From positions 2,276,001 to 2,340,000 of the forward strand of contig NZ_BQYL01000001.1 of the NCBI RefSeq assembly GCF_023706045.1: a stretch of 64,000 bases of DNA, in the 5' to 3' direction. Positions within the stretch are counted from its first letter, which is position 1, and every line of letters starts with the position of its first letter. This document shows, in pieces, positions 38,712-49,051 of the stretch. This DNA is from Kangiella sp. TOML190. GTDB taxonomy: Bacteria; Pseudomonadota; Gammaproteobacteria; Enterobacterales; Kangiellaceae. A program made the position numbers and the translations under genes. The notes under the pieces are model-generated. The model was given only the letters and a program-made list of their open reading frames with translations, made no database searches and was not told the DNA's origin.

Positions 38712-39814
38712 CTGTCAAAAACGATCTTATCTCTACCGGTATTTTTTGCTTGTAACATACGATCGTCAGCAAGGTTGATTAAATCCAAAGGTTGAGTACC
38801 CTCTTGCGCGCATTCAACAATACCAACACTCACTGTCAGCTCAAGCACCAGTCTAGGGTTGACTCTAACGCCTGCAGCAAGGACTTTTCGGAGTGCATTA
38901 ATTAACACCACTGCTTCTTCTTTGGTGGTATTTGGCAATAGAAAAGCAAATTCTTCTCCACCCCATCGCGCAACTTTATAAGGTGAGCGGTAATGCTCTG
39001 TAAAAACTTCGCCTACCGCGCGCAATGTGCTGTCGCCGACCGCATGACCATACTCGTCATTGATGGCTTTAAACTCGTCAAAGTCGAGAAATACCAGCGC
39101 TAAAGGTTGTTGTTTGCTGACGGATTTAGCAATTTCCAATGGAAACACATGCTCGAAATAAGCTCGGTTTTTTAGGCCGGTTAAACTGTCTGTTCCCGAG
39201 TAAATAACTAGCTTGCGTACCCTCAGCACAAAAAAGGCCGCTACCAATGTCATGATCGTGATAATGGCTATTCGGCCTAGTTGCAACGGCCAACTAAATA
39301 AACCATAACCATTAGAACTGATCTGCTGCTCACTTAAGTCAAAGGCTAGATCCAAATAAATGACCAGTAGCATATATTGAAAAGCTGCCAATAAGCCGGT
39401 AAATACCGTCATTTGTAGATTCAGTCGCAAGCTGGTAGCAAAAATAATAATGCCGTAGATTTGCCATATCACCAGACTATTAGTTGCAATCACGGGGTTG
39501 CTGTTTAAGGCAATCAAGAGCAGAACTATCGTCACCAGACTGATGTCAAGGAAGCTCACCACCCAACCCAAACGGAATAACTTTTTATTTTTAGAGACTA
39601 TCCAATAGACCAGCACCGCAAAGCTAACTGCGAGCGCCGTAATCACGAAACTGATAAAAACTTCTATCCGAGAATCTTCAAATAGCAAGTATTGAGAAAA
39701 AGGAATTAAACCAATGGTCAGGTAGGTTATTAGCCGGATAACGGCAATAAGTCGCTCTCCCGCTTCGGTGGCGTCGAGCAAAAAAGTATCTTTAAATCGA
39801 TAGCGAGTGCCCAA
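38708..39814 (-). CDS. Membrane-bound diguanylate cyclase
   Basis: A 368-residue protein with about six N-terminal membrane helices (residues 20-200) and a C-terminal GGDEF domain. The active-site motif is GGEEF near residue 286, preceded by LFLDFDEFKAINDEYGHAVGD-type sequence (here VFLDFDEFKAIND). No RxxD inhibitory site is seen five residues before GGEEF. Active c-di-GMP synthesis is therefore expected without canonical product inhibition. It has no cytoplasmic sensory domain. An HD-GYP phosphodiesterase is at 18610. Confidence 0.9.
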   Translation of the reverse strand: MGTRYRFKDTFLLDATEAGERLIAVIRLITYLTIGLIPFSQYLLFEDSRIEVFISFVITALAVSFAVLVYWIVSKNKKLFRLGWVVSFLDISLVTIVLLLIALNSNPVIATNSLVIWQIYGIIIFATSLRLNLQMTVFTGLLAAFQYMLLVIYLDLAFDLSEQQISSNGYGLFSWPLQLGRIAIITIMTLVAAFFVLRVRKLVIYSGTDSLTGLKNRAYFEHVFPLEIAKSVSKQQPLALVFLDFDEFKAINDEYGHAVGDSTLRAVGEVFTEHYRSPYKVARWGGEEFAFLLPNTTKEEAVVLINALRKVLAAGVRVNPRLVLELTVSVGIVECAQEGTQPLDLINLADDRMLQAKNTGRDKIVFDS

Positions 39815-39913
39815 CGAGTACCCCCAAATGATCTTAATGGCTTGATATTGTTAACAAAAATGCCATTGATTGCAAATTAATCAAGTCACTAAAATTACGG
39901 CAAAACGGTCGTT

Positions 39914-41158
<1,245 letters not shown>

Positions 41159-41172
41159 TTACGTTTAGAAAC

Positions 41173-41199
41173 AAAAAGCCCCGACAAATGCCGAGGCTT
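41173..41199 (-). terminator. Terminator between rpmA and obgE
   Basis: Minus strand: AAGCCTCG - 8 bases - CGGGGCTT with one T-G pair, then TTT. It should set the ratio of ribosomal proteins to Obg, by partial readthrough. Confidence 0.75.
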
Positions 41200-41223
41200 T
41201 CTATATTGCTTTTTTAAATTCGA

Positions 41224-41478
41224 TTAAGCGTCGATAGAAACAAACTTACGGTTGTTTTTACCCTTAACTTCGAATTTAACTTTGCCGTCAGCTTTGGCAA
41301 ACAAAGTATGGTCACGACCGATACCAACATTTGCACCTGCGTGGAAACGAGTACCACGTTGACGAACAATAATAGAGCCTGCAGTTACTTCTTCACCGCC
41401 GTAGCGCTTAACACCAAGGCGTTTACTTTCGGAATCGCGTCCGTTTTTGGTACTACCACCAGCTTTCTTATGAGCCAT
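41224..41478 (-). CDS. rpmA: Large ribosomal subunit protein bL27
   Basis: L27 is an 84-residue protein at the peptidyl-transferase centre. It starts [20 protein letters not shown] with no N-terminal extension, so processing by a Prp protease is not needed. It is preceded by rplU after 14 bases with an AGGAGA site. Confidence 0.98.
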   Translation of the reverse strand: MAHKKAGGSTKNGRDSESKRLGVKRYGGEEVTAGSIIVRQRGTRFHAGANVGIGRDHTLFAKADGKVKFEVKGKNNRKFVSIDA

Positions 41479-41492
41479 CTTATAGTCTCCTC

Positions 41493-42065
41493 TTAGCCTT
41501 TAGCTAATTCTTTTGCTTGCTCGATCCAGCCTTCACGCTCGATACGGCCTTTAAAACTTAATTTCTCGTCGAACTCAGTAACGTCAGCTTCAGTCCAAGC
41601 TGCGATTTGAGCGAAAGAGGTTACGCCTGCTTCGTGCAATTTTTTAGCAAGAACAGGACCGACACCTGAAAGCTTAGTTAAGTCATCGCCTTCAGTCTTA
41701 GCTGCGGCTTTTTTAGGAGCGGCTTTCTTAGCTGGAGCTTTTTTCTTAGCACCACCAACCACAATGTCGTTGATCTTAACTTCAGTGAACCATTGACGAT
41801 GGCCCATTTGCTTCATGTGGTGCTTACGACGCTTGAACTTAAGAATTTTAACTTTCTTAGCGCGACCGTGGTTTACCACTTCAGCAGAAACAGAAGCACC
41901 GTCCACTAATGGCTGACCTAAAGTCACATTATCGCCATCAGCAACCATCAATACTTCTTCGAAATCGATGTTTGAACCAGTTTCCGCTTCGATCTTCTCA
42001 AGGCGTACTACTTGGCCAGCTTTAACGCGGTGTTGCTTACCACCACTTTTAATTACTGCGTACAT
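41493..42065 (-). CDS. rplU: Large ribosomal subunit protein bL21 with a C-terminal helix-hairpin-helix extension
   Basis: The first about 103 residues are bL21 ([18 protein letters not shown] start; [15 protein letters not shown] near the end). A Lys/Ala-rich linker ([17 protein letters not shown]) follows, then about 65 residues with an HhH-like [20 protein letters not shown] segment and [11 protein letters not shown]. The usual L21 ends before the linker; extensions of this type are known in some alphaproteobacteria. I use the ATG at 42065 (AGGAG-like CTGGAG upstream); an ATG at 42152 would add 29 odd residues. First gene of rplU-rpmA. Confidence 0.93.
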   Translation of the reverse strand: MYAVIKSGGKQHRVKAGQVVRLEKIEAETGSNIDFEEVLMVADGDNVTLGQPLVDGASVSAEVVNHGRAKKVKILKFKRRKHHMKQMGHRQWFTEVKINDIVVGGAKKKAPAKKAAPKKAAAKTEGDDLTKLSGVGPVLAKKLHEAGVTSFAQIAAWTEADVTEFDEKLSFKGRIEREGWIEQAKELAKG

Positions 42066-42411
42066 ATTTATTCTCCAGTTAACGACCTTTCTGTATATCT
42101 CAACAGAATGGTTAATATGCATCATTTCTGTCTGATCTAGGCTCGAAAGCACGAGATAGACCGTTTGAGGGCGCGAATTTTAAGGGAAATCGGCATTTGA
42201 GGCAAGCATTATCGAGCAAAAAACCTATAAAACAACAATAAAATAAGGATTTTTTGTATTTTTAGCTAAAAAGCCCCCGTTATTGGTCTGATCAGCATAA
42301 AAATCGATTAAAATAAGTACCTTTCAGGCAATTAGCACTTGACCGAAACCGCCAGTCTCACTAGGATTGCGAGGCATTTTAATGATAATTAACCGTTCTT
42401 GTAAATAGGCC
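42066..42411. other. Divergent gap between rplU and ispB
   Basis: 346 bases without a gene. It holds the rplU promoter (42177-42205) and the roughly 100-base rplU leader, which has a TCGTGC / GCACGA stem at about 42141-42156. Nothing else is firm; the ispB promoter is not clear. Confidence 0.5.
42177..42205 (-). promoter_or_regulatory. rplU-rpmA promoter
   Basis: Minus strand TTGCCT (42200-42205), 17 bp, TAAAAT (42177-42182), followed by the GC-rich TCGCGCCC discriminator expected of a stringently controlled ribosomal promoter. Confidence 0.7.
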
Positions 42412-43431
42412 ATGCAAACAGCGATGCTAGCAAAAACCAACACTAATACCGTTATGACACTTGATGATATCCGCGCTTTAGTCGATCGCGAGTTTGAAAA
42501 CACCAACCAAATTATTTTGGATCGGTTGCAATCGGACGTGGTTTTAGTCAATCAAGTAGGCCAATATATTGTTGCTGCGGGCGGTAAACGCTTGCGTCCA
42601 ATGTTGCTACTATTAGCTGCCAAGGCATTGAATTATCAAGAAGATCCCATCAAATCACAGTCTATCTTGGCTGCGGTTATCGAAATGATCCACACCGCAA
42701 CTTTGCTGCACGATGACGTTGTGGATGAATCTGATTTACGTCGTGGTCGAGAAACCGCCAATTCCCTATTCGGCAATCAAGCCTCGGTGTTAGTGGGTGA
42801 TTACCTCTACAGCCGCGCTTTTCAGATGATGGTAGAAGTGGGTGAAATGCGAGTGATGGATGTTTTATCGGACACCACCAACCAAATTGCTGCTGGCGAG
42901 GTCTTGCAGCTGATGAATGTGAATGATCCCGATGTCAGTGAAGCCAGTTATTACCAAGTGATTGAGCGTAAAACCGCTATTTTATTTGCCGCCGCGACTC
43001 AATTGGCAGCCATTATTAGTGGCGCTGATAAGGCAACCGAAACGGCTTTACAGGAATACGGTATGCAACTGGGTATCGCCTTCCAGCTAATTGATGATGC
43101 GTTAGATTATGCTGCAGATACCGCAGATTTAGGCAAAAATGTCGGTGACGATCTAGCCGAAGGCAAACCTACCCTGCCGCTGATTCATGCGCTAGAAAAT
43201 GCCGATGAAGCAGGCCAAAAGTTTATCCGCTCGGCAATTGAGCATGGTGGTCTTGAGCAGATGGACGACATTTTAGCGATTATTAAGCAAACTGGCGCGA
43301 TTGAATACACCTATGCTGCGGCTGAAGCGGCTATTGGCAAAGCTGTAAACGCCTTAGCGGTCCTTGAAGACTCACAATATAAAATAGCCTTGCTAGAGTT
43401 AGCACAGCTATCCTTAAAACGCGCTTCTTAA
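42412..43431 (+). CDS. ispB: Octaprenyl diphosphate synthase
   Basis: A 339-residue trans-isoprenyl diphosphate synthase that makes the ubiquinone side chain. The two Asp-rich motifs are present: LLHDDVVDESDLRRGR (first) and QLIDDALDY (second). LQIMNVND-like and GGKRLRPMLLLL segments fit the IspB family. It is divergent from rplU, as in most gammaproteobacteria. The start could be Met1 or Met15; I keep the ATG at 42412. Confidence 0.93.
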   Translation: MQTAMLAKTNTNTVMTLDDIRALVDREFENTNQIILDRLQSDVVLVNQVGQYIVAAGGKRLRPMLLLLAAKALNYQEDPIKSQSILAAVIEMIHTATLLHDDVVDESDLRRGRETANSLFGNQASVLVGDYLYSRAFQMMVEVGEMRVMDVLSDTTNQIAAGEVLQLMNVNDPDVSEASYYQVIERKTAILFAAATQLAAIISGADKATETALQEYGMQLGIAFQLIDDALDYAADTADLGKNVGDDLAEGKPTLPLIHALENADEAGQKFIRSAIEHGGLEQMDDILAIIKQTGAIEYTYAAAEAAIGKAVNALAVLEDSQYKIALLELAQLSLKRAS

Positions 43432-43765
43432 AACCTTAACTTGGTTCTTAATTGCGATTTTAATTTAAATTTTAAACAGGGCATATTCCATAGCGGTTGT
43501 TGCGGTTCGAATTACTCTCACTTTGTGCATCCAAAATCACCATCCAAAATCGTTCATTAATAAAGCTAATCTGCCAACTGGTCTTACTTTCTGTTTTCTA
43601 TTGCAAATAATTCTTGTTTGGACTCGCACCTGCTTATTTTTTCTGCGATAATACCGCGCAATTTTATAAGTATTATTTATTAGCGGTTTGCTCGCTTGTT
43701 TGCGCATAATTTGCCTGTAGCAACTGATAATACTCAAATTTTGACAGAACATTCAGGAGTGGAGA
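43432..43765. other. Gap between ispB and pckA
   Basis: 334 bases; no gene, no clear terminator. A CATAAT near 43707 may be a -10 for pckA, without a good -35. No leader peptide is seen. Confidence 0.35.
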
Positions 43766-45376
43766 ATGTCACTTGATCTAAACCAGCTTGATCTTGCCCA
43801 ATATGGTATTTCAAACGTTGCAGAAATCGTTTACAACCCGTCTTACGAGTTACTATTTGAAGAAGAAACTCGCACTGATAACCAAGGTTATGAACGAGGC
43901 GTTGTGACTGAGTCAGGTGCGGTATCAGTTGACACTGGTATTTTCACTGGCCGTTCTCCAAAAGATAAATACATCGTGATGGATGATGTGACACGCGATA
44001 CGGTCTGGTGGTCAAAAAATGGCGTGAATGATAACAAAGCCATTTCTCCTGAAGTATGGAGTGATTTAAAAGCATTAGTTACCAAGCAACTTTCTGAGAG
44101 CCGTTTGTTTGTGGTTGATGCTTTTTGTGGCGCAAACGAAGACACTCGCTTAAAAGTACGCTTTATTACTCAAGTGGCATGGCAAGCGCACTTCGTGAAA
44201 AACATGTTTATCCGCCCCACTGATGCTGAACTAGAAGGTTTCGAGCCAGATTTCGTGGTAATGAACGGTTCTAAAACCACCAATCCTGATTATGAAAAGC
44301 ACGGCTTAAATTCTGAAAACTTTGTAGCCTTCAACTTAACCGAAAAAATTCAGTTAATTGGCGGGACCTGGTATGGCGGCGAAATGAAAAAAGGTATGTT
44401 CTCGATGATGAACTACCTATTACCACTTCGCGGCATTGCTTCTATGCACTGCTCGGCCAATGTGGGCAAGGATGGTGATACAGCTATTTTCTTCGGCTTA
44501 TCCGGAACTGGTAAAACAACCCTTTCAACCGATCCGAAACGCGCTTTGATTGGTGATGACGAACACGGTTGGGATGACAACGGCGTGTTTAACTTTGAAG
44601 GTGGCTGTTATGCAAAAACCATCAAATTAAGCAAAGAAGCTGAACCTGATATTTATAATGCCATTCGTCGCGATGCCTTATTGGAAAACGTAACGGTTGA
44701 TGCTTATGGCAAAATCGATTACGACGATAACAGCAAAACCGAAAACACCCGTGTGTCTTACCCGATTTATCATATTGATAATATCGTTAAGCCAGTGTCA
44801 AAAGCTGGTCATGCCAAAAAAGTGGTGTTCTTAACTGCTGATGCTTTCGGGGTTTTACCACCGGTAGCCAAATTAACACCAGAGCAAACTCAATATTACT
44901 TCCTGTCCGGATTCACTGCCAAACTAGCCGGCACAGAGCGAGGCGTAACCGAACCAACACCTACCTTCTCGTCCTGTTTTGGTGAAGCTTTCTTGAGCCT
45001 ACACCCAACCCAGTACGCTGAAGTTTTGGAAAAGCGCATTAAAGAAAACAACGCTGAAGTTTACTTAGTAAACACTGGTTGGAACGGTACTGGCAAACGT
45101 ATTTCTATCCAAGACACTCGCGGCATTATTGATGCGATTATGGATGGTTCAATCGAGCAATCAAACTTCACTCAATTGCCTTACTTTAACTTAGCCATCC
45201 CTACCGAGTTAACGGGCGTTGATACTAATATCCTAGATCCGCAAGATACTTATGAAGATAAAGCGCAGTGGGATGCCAAAGCTAAAAAGCTTGCTGGTAT
45301 GTTTGTTGATAACTTCAATCGTTTTGCCGATAACGAAGCAGCGCAAGCACTCATTGCAGCGGGGCCTAAGGCCTAA
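43766..45376 (+). CDS. pckA: Phosphoenolpyruvate carboxykinase (ATP)
   Basis: PckA converts oxaloacetate and ATP to PEP, the first step of gluconeogenesis. The 536-residue protein has [10 protein letters not shown], the kinase P-loop [11 protein letters not shown] near residue 250, the metal site [19 protein letters not shown], and PTQYAEVL. It carries the ATP-dependent family pattern rather than the GTP form. A ribosome site AGGAG lies eight bases upstream. The protein is intact and alone in its unit. The presence of amino-acid-degrading enzymes nearby fits a gluconeogenic, protein-using life style; this is inference. Confidence 0.96.
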   Translation: MSLDLNQLDLAQYGISNVAEIVYNPSYELLFEEETRTDNQGYERGVVTESGAVSVDTGIFTGRSPKDKYIVMDDVTRDTVWWSKNGVNDNKAISPEVWSDLKALVTKQLSESRLFVVDAFCGANEDTRLKVRFITQVAWQAHFVKNMFIRPTDAELEGFEPDFVVMNGSKTTNPDYEKHGLNSENFVAFNLTEKIQLIGGTWYGGEMKKGMFSMMNYLLPLRGIASMHCSANVGKDGDTAIFFGLSGTGKTTLSTDPKRALIGDDEHGWDDNGVFNFEGGCYAKTIKLSKEAEPDIYNAIRRDALLENVTVDAYGKIDYDDNSKTENTRVSYPIYHIDNIVKPVSKAGHAKKVVFLTADAFGVLPPVAKLTPEQTQYYFLSGFTAKLAGTERGVTEPTPTFSSCFGEAFLSLHPTQYAEVLEKRIKENNAEVYLVNTGWNGTGKRISIQDTRGIIDAIMDGSIEQSNFTQLPYFNLAIPTELTGVDTNILDPQDTYEDKAQWDAKAKKLAGMFVDNFNRFADNEAAQALIAAGPKA

Positions 45377-45400
45377 GGTTTAAAGCTAAGCCCCATTGTC

Positions 45401-45423
45401 ATCCTGCGGTTTAACCGCAGGAT
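45401..45423. repeat. Palindromic repeat ATCCTGCGG...CCGCAGGAT
   Basis: A near-perfect 11-bp-arm palindrome with a one-base centre. It is in the 3' region of pckA, upstream of the main terminator, and could be the core of a GTCATCCTGC-type intergenic repeat. Confidence 0.5.
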
Positions 45424-45434
45424 ATCGCCTTTGC

Positions 45435-45471
45435 AAAAGCCCAGCACTATTAATAAGCTCTGGGCTTTTTT
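45435..45471 (+). terminator. pckA intrinsic terminator
   Basis: AAAAGCCCAG - 15 bases - CTGGGCTTTT followed by TT. Stem of ten pairs with flanking A/T runs; works for either strand. Confidence 0.85.
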
Positions 45472-45505
45472 ATGTCTTCCGGCACGGGTCATCCCACCAA
45501 TAACC

Positions 45506-46066
45506 TTACTTAAGAGCCAAACCTTTTTGTTTTAGGTGCTCTTCAAACCGCCGCCACTTTCGGTGAATTTTACGCCTCCCAAAATAGCTGGAGTAGCTAC
45601 TGATAGGTAAGAATTCGGTATTACCAATATCATCGACGATAATCGCTTTCTCAATATTGCCGCCATTGTTAACACAAACAATATTTTTTGGGTTTAATTC
45701 TTTAGTAACAATTGAATATTTTAGTAGATAGGACTTAAGGCGAAGCAAAGCTTGGCTAGCTCCAACTGGCACGCCCTGCTTTAAATAATACTCTAAGGTT
45801 TTAGACGGCTGATTATTGTTGTCCATAACTAAATCGAATAGATGCCCCAAGCCGATATTGGTTTGCTCCATTCCGTGAAAGCGAGTCAAATAATCCCAAC
45901 CGATATTACGCTTTGATAAGAGTTTATAGTAACCCAACTCGCGTTTGTGCTCCGGCGATTTGGAATCAAAACTGACTTTTATACATAAATTGTTTTTATC
46001 AGGATGCCGGTAGCAAGCTCTATGCTCACCCTTAGCTATAAACAAACTATCGTCTAAATTAATCAA
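45506..46066 (-). CDS. YrbL/PhoP-regulatory-network family protein
   Basis: A 186-residue kinase-like protein: FIAKGEHRACYRHPDKNNLCIKVSF at the N terminus (nucleotide-binding strand with a Lys), the KTLEYYLKQ segment, and LNPKNIVC / IVDDIGNTEF, which corresponds to catalytic and metal loops (Asn and Asp of the kinase fold). The E. coli member is YrbL, controlled by PhoP, with an unclear role. The catalytic Asp of the first loop seems replaced (KELNPKNIV lacks an obvious HRD), so it may be an atypical or inactive kinase. Its context here does not reveal its role. Confidence 0.75.
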   Translation of the reverse strand: MINLDDSLFIAKGEHRACYRHPDKNNLCIKVSFDSKSPEHKRELGYYKLLSKRNIGWDYLTRFHGMEQTNIGLGHLFDLVMDNNNQPSKTLEYYLKQGVPVGASQALLRLKSYLLKYSIVTKELNPKNIVCVNNGGNIEKAIIVDDIGNTEFLPISSYSSYFGRRKIHRKWRRFEEHLKQKGLALK

Positions 46067-46124
46067 CTGACTTTCTCTATATCAACCCAATAGTGGCCGC
46101 TATTATTAAAAAGAACATAGTTTA

Positions 46125-47015
46125 CTAACGTTCATACACCACAGCCAACCGATTAAAATTACTATCAAAAGCAAGTCGACTGATGCTTTTAATACCAAGA
46201 TAAGATAAATCGGTTATGAGTCTTTTTTCATCGGCACTCAATCGATATAACTTGGAGTTGTCGCCAAAAACCACCTCTTTGTCATTCAGCCAAACATAGT
46301 CTTGGACGCCTTGTGGTAATACGATACCAGTGTCATGGCTATCGTGATTTTCATCCAGCCAATAAATACGATGAGTAGTCTCCTCTTCTACCGTATAGCT
46401 CACTTTGTTTTCTGAAATTCGCTGTAGGCAGCGACCAATGTTCTCTGCTAACACTAGCGGCTTATCATTAGTATTGGTCTTCAACATTTGCAAGGTCATA
46501 ACATCACCCAACACAAAAACGGCAGCTTCAATGTCATTAAGCCAAGCATGATAGCCAACGGGCTCTATATCTTTTGTAATAGTAGTTTGTGAACCACGGC
46601 TAATATTCATCTTATTAAGATACTGTTTGCCATTAGCATCAGCGACACCAATGATAGTTAAATATCCACTTCGGTAAGGCGTAGGAGAATATTCGCTAGA
46701 GTCTATTGAATTGCTGATATTACTTAATTGTTTCGATTCAAAGCTATAAGCCATAACGTCAGTTTGCGACTTTCCACGTTGCTCTTTAATGCCTCGCGTA
46801 AAATAAATGGTTTGACCATCATTAGAAAACTTAGGTTGATTGTCATAGCCATTTCTATAGGTTAAATGAAAAGCTTGAGCCTTCTCATCTTTAGAAAATA
46901 ACGTCTTTAAATCAAAAATTGCGATATCCGTTGTTGGTAAAGCAGCCTTTGCAGACATAGCAAAGCCGCCGCAGATAATGGCCAAACTAATGACCAGAAA
47001 ACTTCTAATTTGCAT
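46125..47015 (-). CDS. Secreted TolB-like beta-propeller protein
   Basis: A 296-residue protein with a signal peptide (cut near AMSAKAALP) and WD40-like/PD40 repeats: HLTYRNGYDNQPKFSNDGQTIYFTR near residue 50 is the TolB-type blade, and further blades follow. It is periplasmic or secreted. The start is ATG at 47015, which overlaps the TAA of the upstream nucleotidyl cyclase as TAATG, so the two are translationally coupled. I infer a functional link but cannot name it. Confidence 0.75.
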   Translation of the reverse strand: MQIRSFLVISLAIICGGFAMSAKAALPTTDIAIFDLKTLFSKDEKAQAFHLTYRNGYDNQPKFSNDGQTIYFTRGIKEQRGKSQTDVMAYSFESKQLSNISNSIDSSEYSPTPYRSGYLTIIGVADANGKQYLNKMNISRGSQTTITKDIEPVGYHAWLNDIEAAVFVLGDVMTLQMLKTNTNDKPLVLAENIGRCLQRISENKVSYTVEEETTHRIYWLDENHDSHDTGIVLPQGVQDYVWLNDKEVVFGDNSKLYRLSADEKRLITDLSYLGIKSISRLAFDSNFNRLAVVYER

Positions 47016-48808
47016 TATTTTAAATCTGCTAAAGGTTGCGCAATAAAGCAAACTACCATATCGCCGGCTTGGCGCTCTCCAACCGACTTTTTCAAAGCAA
47101 GTCGTTGCTCTTTAAATAAGAATGGCGCGTCAGCTTGCAAAGCATAATGGCGCACATTTTCTGACACCAAAACTTCGCCTGGTGCTGCCATGCTCTCCAA
47201 ACGAGCTGCAAAATTTAGCGCATCACCTTCGATATCGAGCTGTTCAGTAATTTCATTGTGAGTAATTTTAACGTCGCCTACATCCAAGCCAATACGCACG
47301 ACAAAACCAGCTCCTGTAAGGACTTTTTGCATCATGGCAGCACATTGCAGCGCCTGCGAAATGGTAGAAAAAGTCGCTCTTAAGGAATCACCTTCCATAT
47401 TCGGATAACTTGCTTGCCATTGTTTCATCACCGGTTTTAGCAAACCTCGGAACAAAGAGAGGCGTTCAGTTCTTTCTTGTTTATCCCAATTTGAAAAACC
47501 TTTTAAATCGGTGAACAAAACTGCCATGCGACGCATTTTTGCATCACTGTCTTGCTCAGAAAGCTCTAGTAATTTGGGCCAATACCGATCCTTAATCTCT
47601 TGCATCGACTCACGAATTTCTGACTGTAATTTACGCTCAGACTGTAAGCTGATTTGAATCGATTGCAACTTATCCGCTTCTTGCTGCAAGCTCGCTTCCA
47701 ACATGGATGGATTTAAGCCACCTGTATCCTCGACCACCAATACTACTTGTGTATCGCCGGGTTCATTACGCACTTCACGGATCCGTAATTTACAACCCCA
47801 AAAACTCGCTTCTAAATGCTCAATTAAGAAGGGTAACGTTGCTAGATCTTGGTAAGACAAGAGGCGTTGGTAATAAAGCTGAAAACTGATCTTGTCGGCA
47901 AATAACTTTTCAAACTGATTCTTAGTGTAATGAGTATATTCTCGCCCGCGCTGATCCCAACTAGCATGGGTACAACTTAAACCACGAATAGACCAACCTT
48001 TACTTTGGATCTGCCACAATTTTGCCGAACTTAAATCAACCCCATCTAAATTGGCTTTAGATAAATTAGATTCCCGCAAATCTGCACCGCGCAAACTGCT
48101 GCCGGAAAAGTTAAAGTCGCTCAAGTCCAAACGCGATAAATTACAGTTGTTCAAGATTGCATGATGCATGGATGCACCTGTTAATTGACAACTGGATAAG
48201 TCCACATCAGAAAGATTAGCTCCTTCCATATTGGCATCAATTAGATTAACACCGTCAAGATTCGCACCAATCAACTTAGCTTGGCGTAAATCAATTCCCT
48301 CTAAATTTTGCTGGCGCAAATCCGCGCCTGACAAATTAGCACCCTTTAGGTTCTGCCCTCGCAAGTCTTGATCTTTGAAATCCACATTAGAAAAATCCGC
48401 TTGGTGACACATGGCGGTCAGAAAATTAGCATGCAACACATTAGCATGACTTAAGTTGGTCTGATATAAATTAGCCGCTATCAACTTGGCATTGTTAAGG
48501 TTGCAATAACACAAGTTGGCTTGACTTAAGTTGGTCGCGATCAAAATAGCATTTTTTAGATCCGAATAAGCCAAATTGGCTTTGACCAAACTTACCTCAG
48601 ACAGATCTACGTCCGATAAATCCATACCACGTAAATCTTCACCATCCAACACAATCTTGGCCTTGGGATTTTTATGACGCCACTCGTTCCAAACAAAGGA
48701 GCCTGCACCAAGCAAATCTAGCAACGCTTCACGCGATAGCGAATGCTCAGGCTTGACTTCTGCTTGCTCGCGAGCTTCAGCAGATTTATTTTTGCTGGGG
48801 TTATTCAT
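47015..48808 (-). CDS. Pentapeptide-repeat protein fused to a class III adenylate/guanylate cyclase
   Basis: A 597-residue protein. Residues about 50-270 are a long run of A(D/N)LXX pentapeptide repeats, predicted to form a right-handed quadrilateral beta-helix. A linker with a coiled-coil-like segment (LQSIQISLQSERKLQSEIRES) follows, then a class III cyclase domain from about residue 420. The domain has the first metal-binding Asp in FTDLKGF, the second in MEGDSLRATF, and the NFAARLESMAAPGEVLVSE signature. Both metal residues look present, so catalytic activity is expected; whether the product is cAMP or cGMP is unclear. No signal peptide. It is coupled to the beta-propeller gene downstream. 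The combination is unusual. Confidence 0.85.
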   Translation of the reverse strand: MNNPSKNKSAEAREQAEVKPEHSLSREALLDLLGAGSFVWNEWRHKNPKAKIVLDGEDLRGMDLSDVDLSEVSLVKANLAYSDLKNAILIATNLSQANLCYCNLNNAKLIAANLYQTNLSHANVLHANFLTAMCHQADFSNVDFKDQDLRGQNLKGANLSGADLRQQNLEGIDLRQAKLIGANLDGVNLIDANMEGANLSDVDLSSCQLTGASMHHAILNNCNLSRLDLSDFNFSGSSLRGADLRESNLSKANLDGVDLSSAKLWQIQSKGWSIRGLSCTHASWDQRGREYTHYTKNQFEKLFADKISFQLYYQRLLSYQDLATLPFLIEHLEASFWGCKLRIREVRNEPGDTQVVLVVEDTGGLNPSMLEASLQQEADKLQSIQISLQSERKLQSEIRESMQEIKDRYWPKLLELSEQDSDAKMRRMAVLFTDLKGFSNWDKQERTERLSLFRGLLKPVMKQWQASYPNMEGDSLRATFSTISQALQCAAMMQKVLTGAGFVVRIGLDVGDVKITHNEITEQLDIEGDALNFAARLESMAAPGEVLVSENVRHYALQADAPFLFKEQRLALKKSVGERQAGDMVVCFIAQPLADLK

Positions 48809-48885
48809 CTGTATTTTAATATCTACTTTACTAATACCCTATTTATACCACATTGGTTGTGCGGACAAAATAATTAATATGACTC

Positions 48886-48914
48886 TTGACAAACAAGATC
48901 GAACGATAAACAAT
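48886..48914 (+). promoter_or_regulatory. Promoter of the pheL-pheA-aroG operon
   Basis: A perfect TTGACA (48886-48891), then AACAAT at 17 bp (48909-48914), or TAAACA at 15 bp. The predicted start site is 48919-48921, at the pheL ATG. Confidence 0.6.
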
Positions 48915-48920
48915 CAAACC

Positions 48921-48971
48921 ATGAAAACATTGAATTTATATCCATTTAGCTTCTTTTATGCTCAGACTTGA
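48921..48971 (+). CDS. pheL: pheA leader peptide (16 residues, three Phe and two Tyr codons)
   Basis: ATG at 48921 to TGA at 48969 encodes MKTLNLYPFSFFYAQT. The cluster TTT-AGC-TTC-TTT (F-S-F-F) flanked by two Tyr codons is the sensor, directly before an antiterminator/terminator pair. No ribosome site is visible; the promoter puts the transcript start at or next to the ATG, so leaderless translation is likely. It controls pheA and the DAHP synthase. Confidence 0.88.
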   Translation: MKTLNLYPFSFFYAQT

Positions 48972-48974
48972 GTA

Positions 48975-49019
48975 GGAGGCTTTTTGGATCAAAAACCTCC
49001 ATTTAGGAGGTTTTTTTTT
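48975..49019 (+). terminator. pheA attenuator (antiterminator 48975-49000, terminator 48994-49019)
   Basis: Terminator: AACCTCC, 5-nt loop, GGAGGTT and a run of nine T. Alternative: GGAGG-C-TTTTT (48975-48985) pairs with AAAAACCTCC (48991-49000) across a 5-nt loop with one bulge. The two structures share AACCTCC and exclude each other. This is a textbook attenuator. Confidence 0.9.
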
Positions 49020-49051
49020 GCACACGCTAAAGCTAAAAGGTTGGCAATCTT

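Noticed and set aside
42066-42152. Longer rplU start at 42152
   Set aside because: bL21 starts MYAVIKSGG; the extra residues are not L21-like and fall in the leader.
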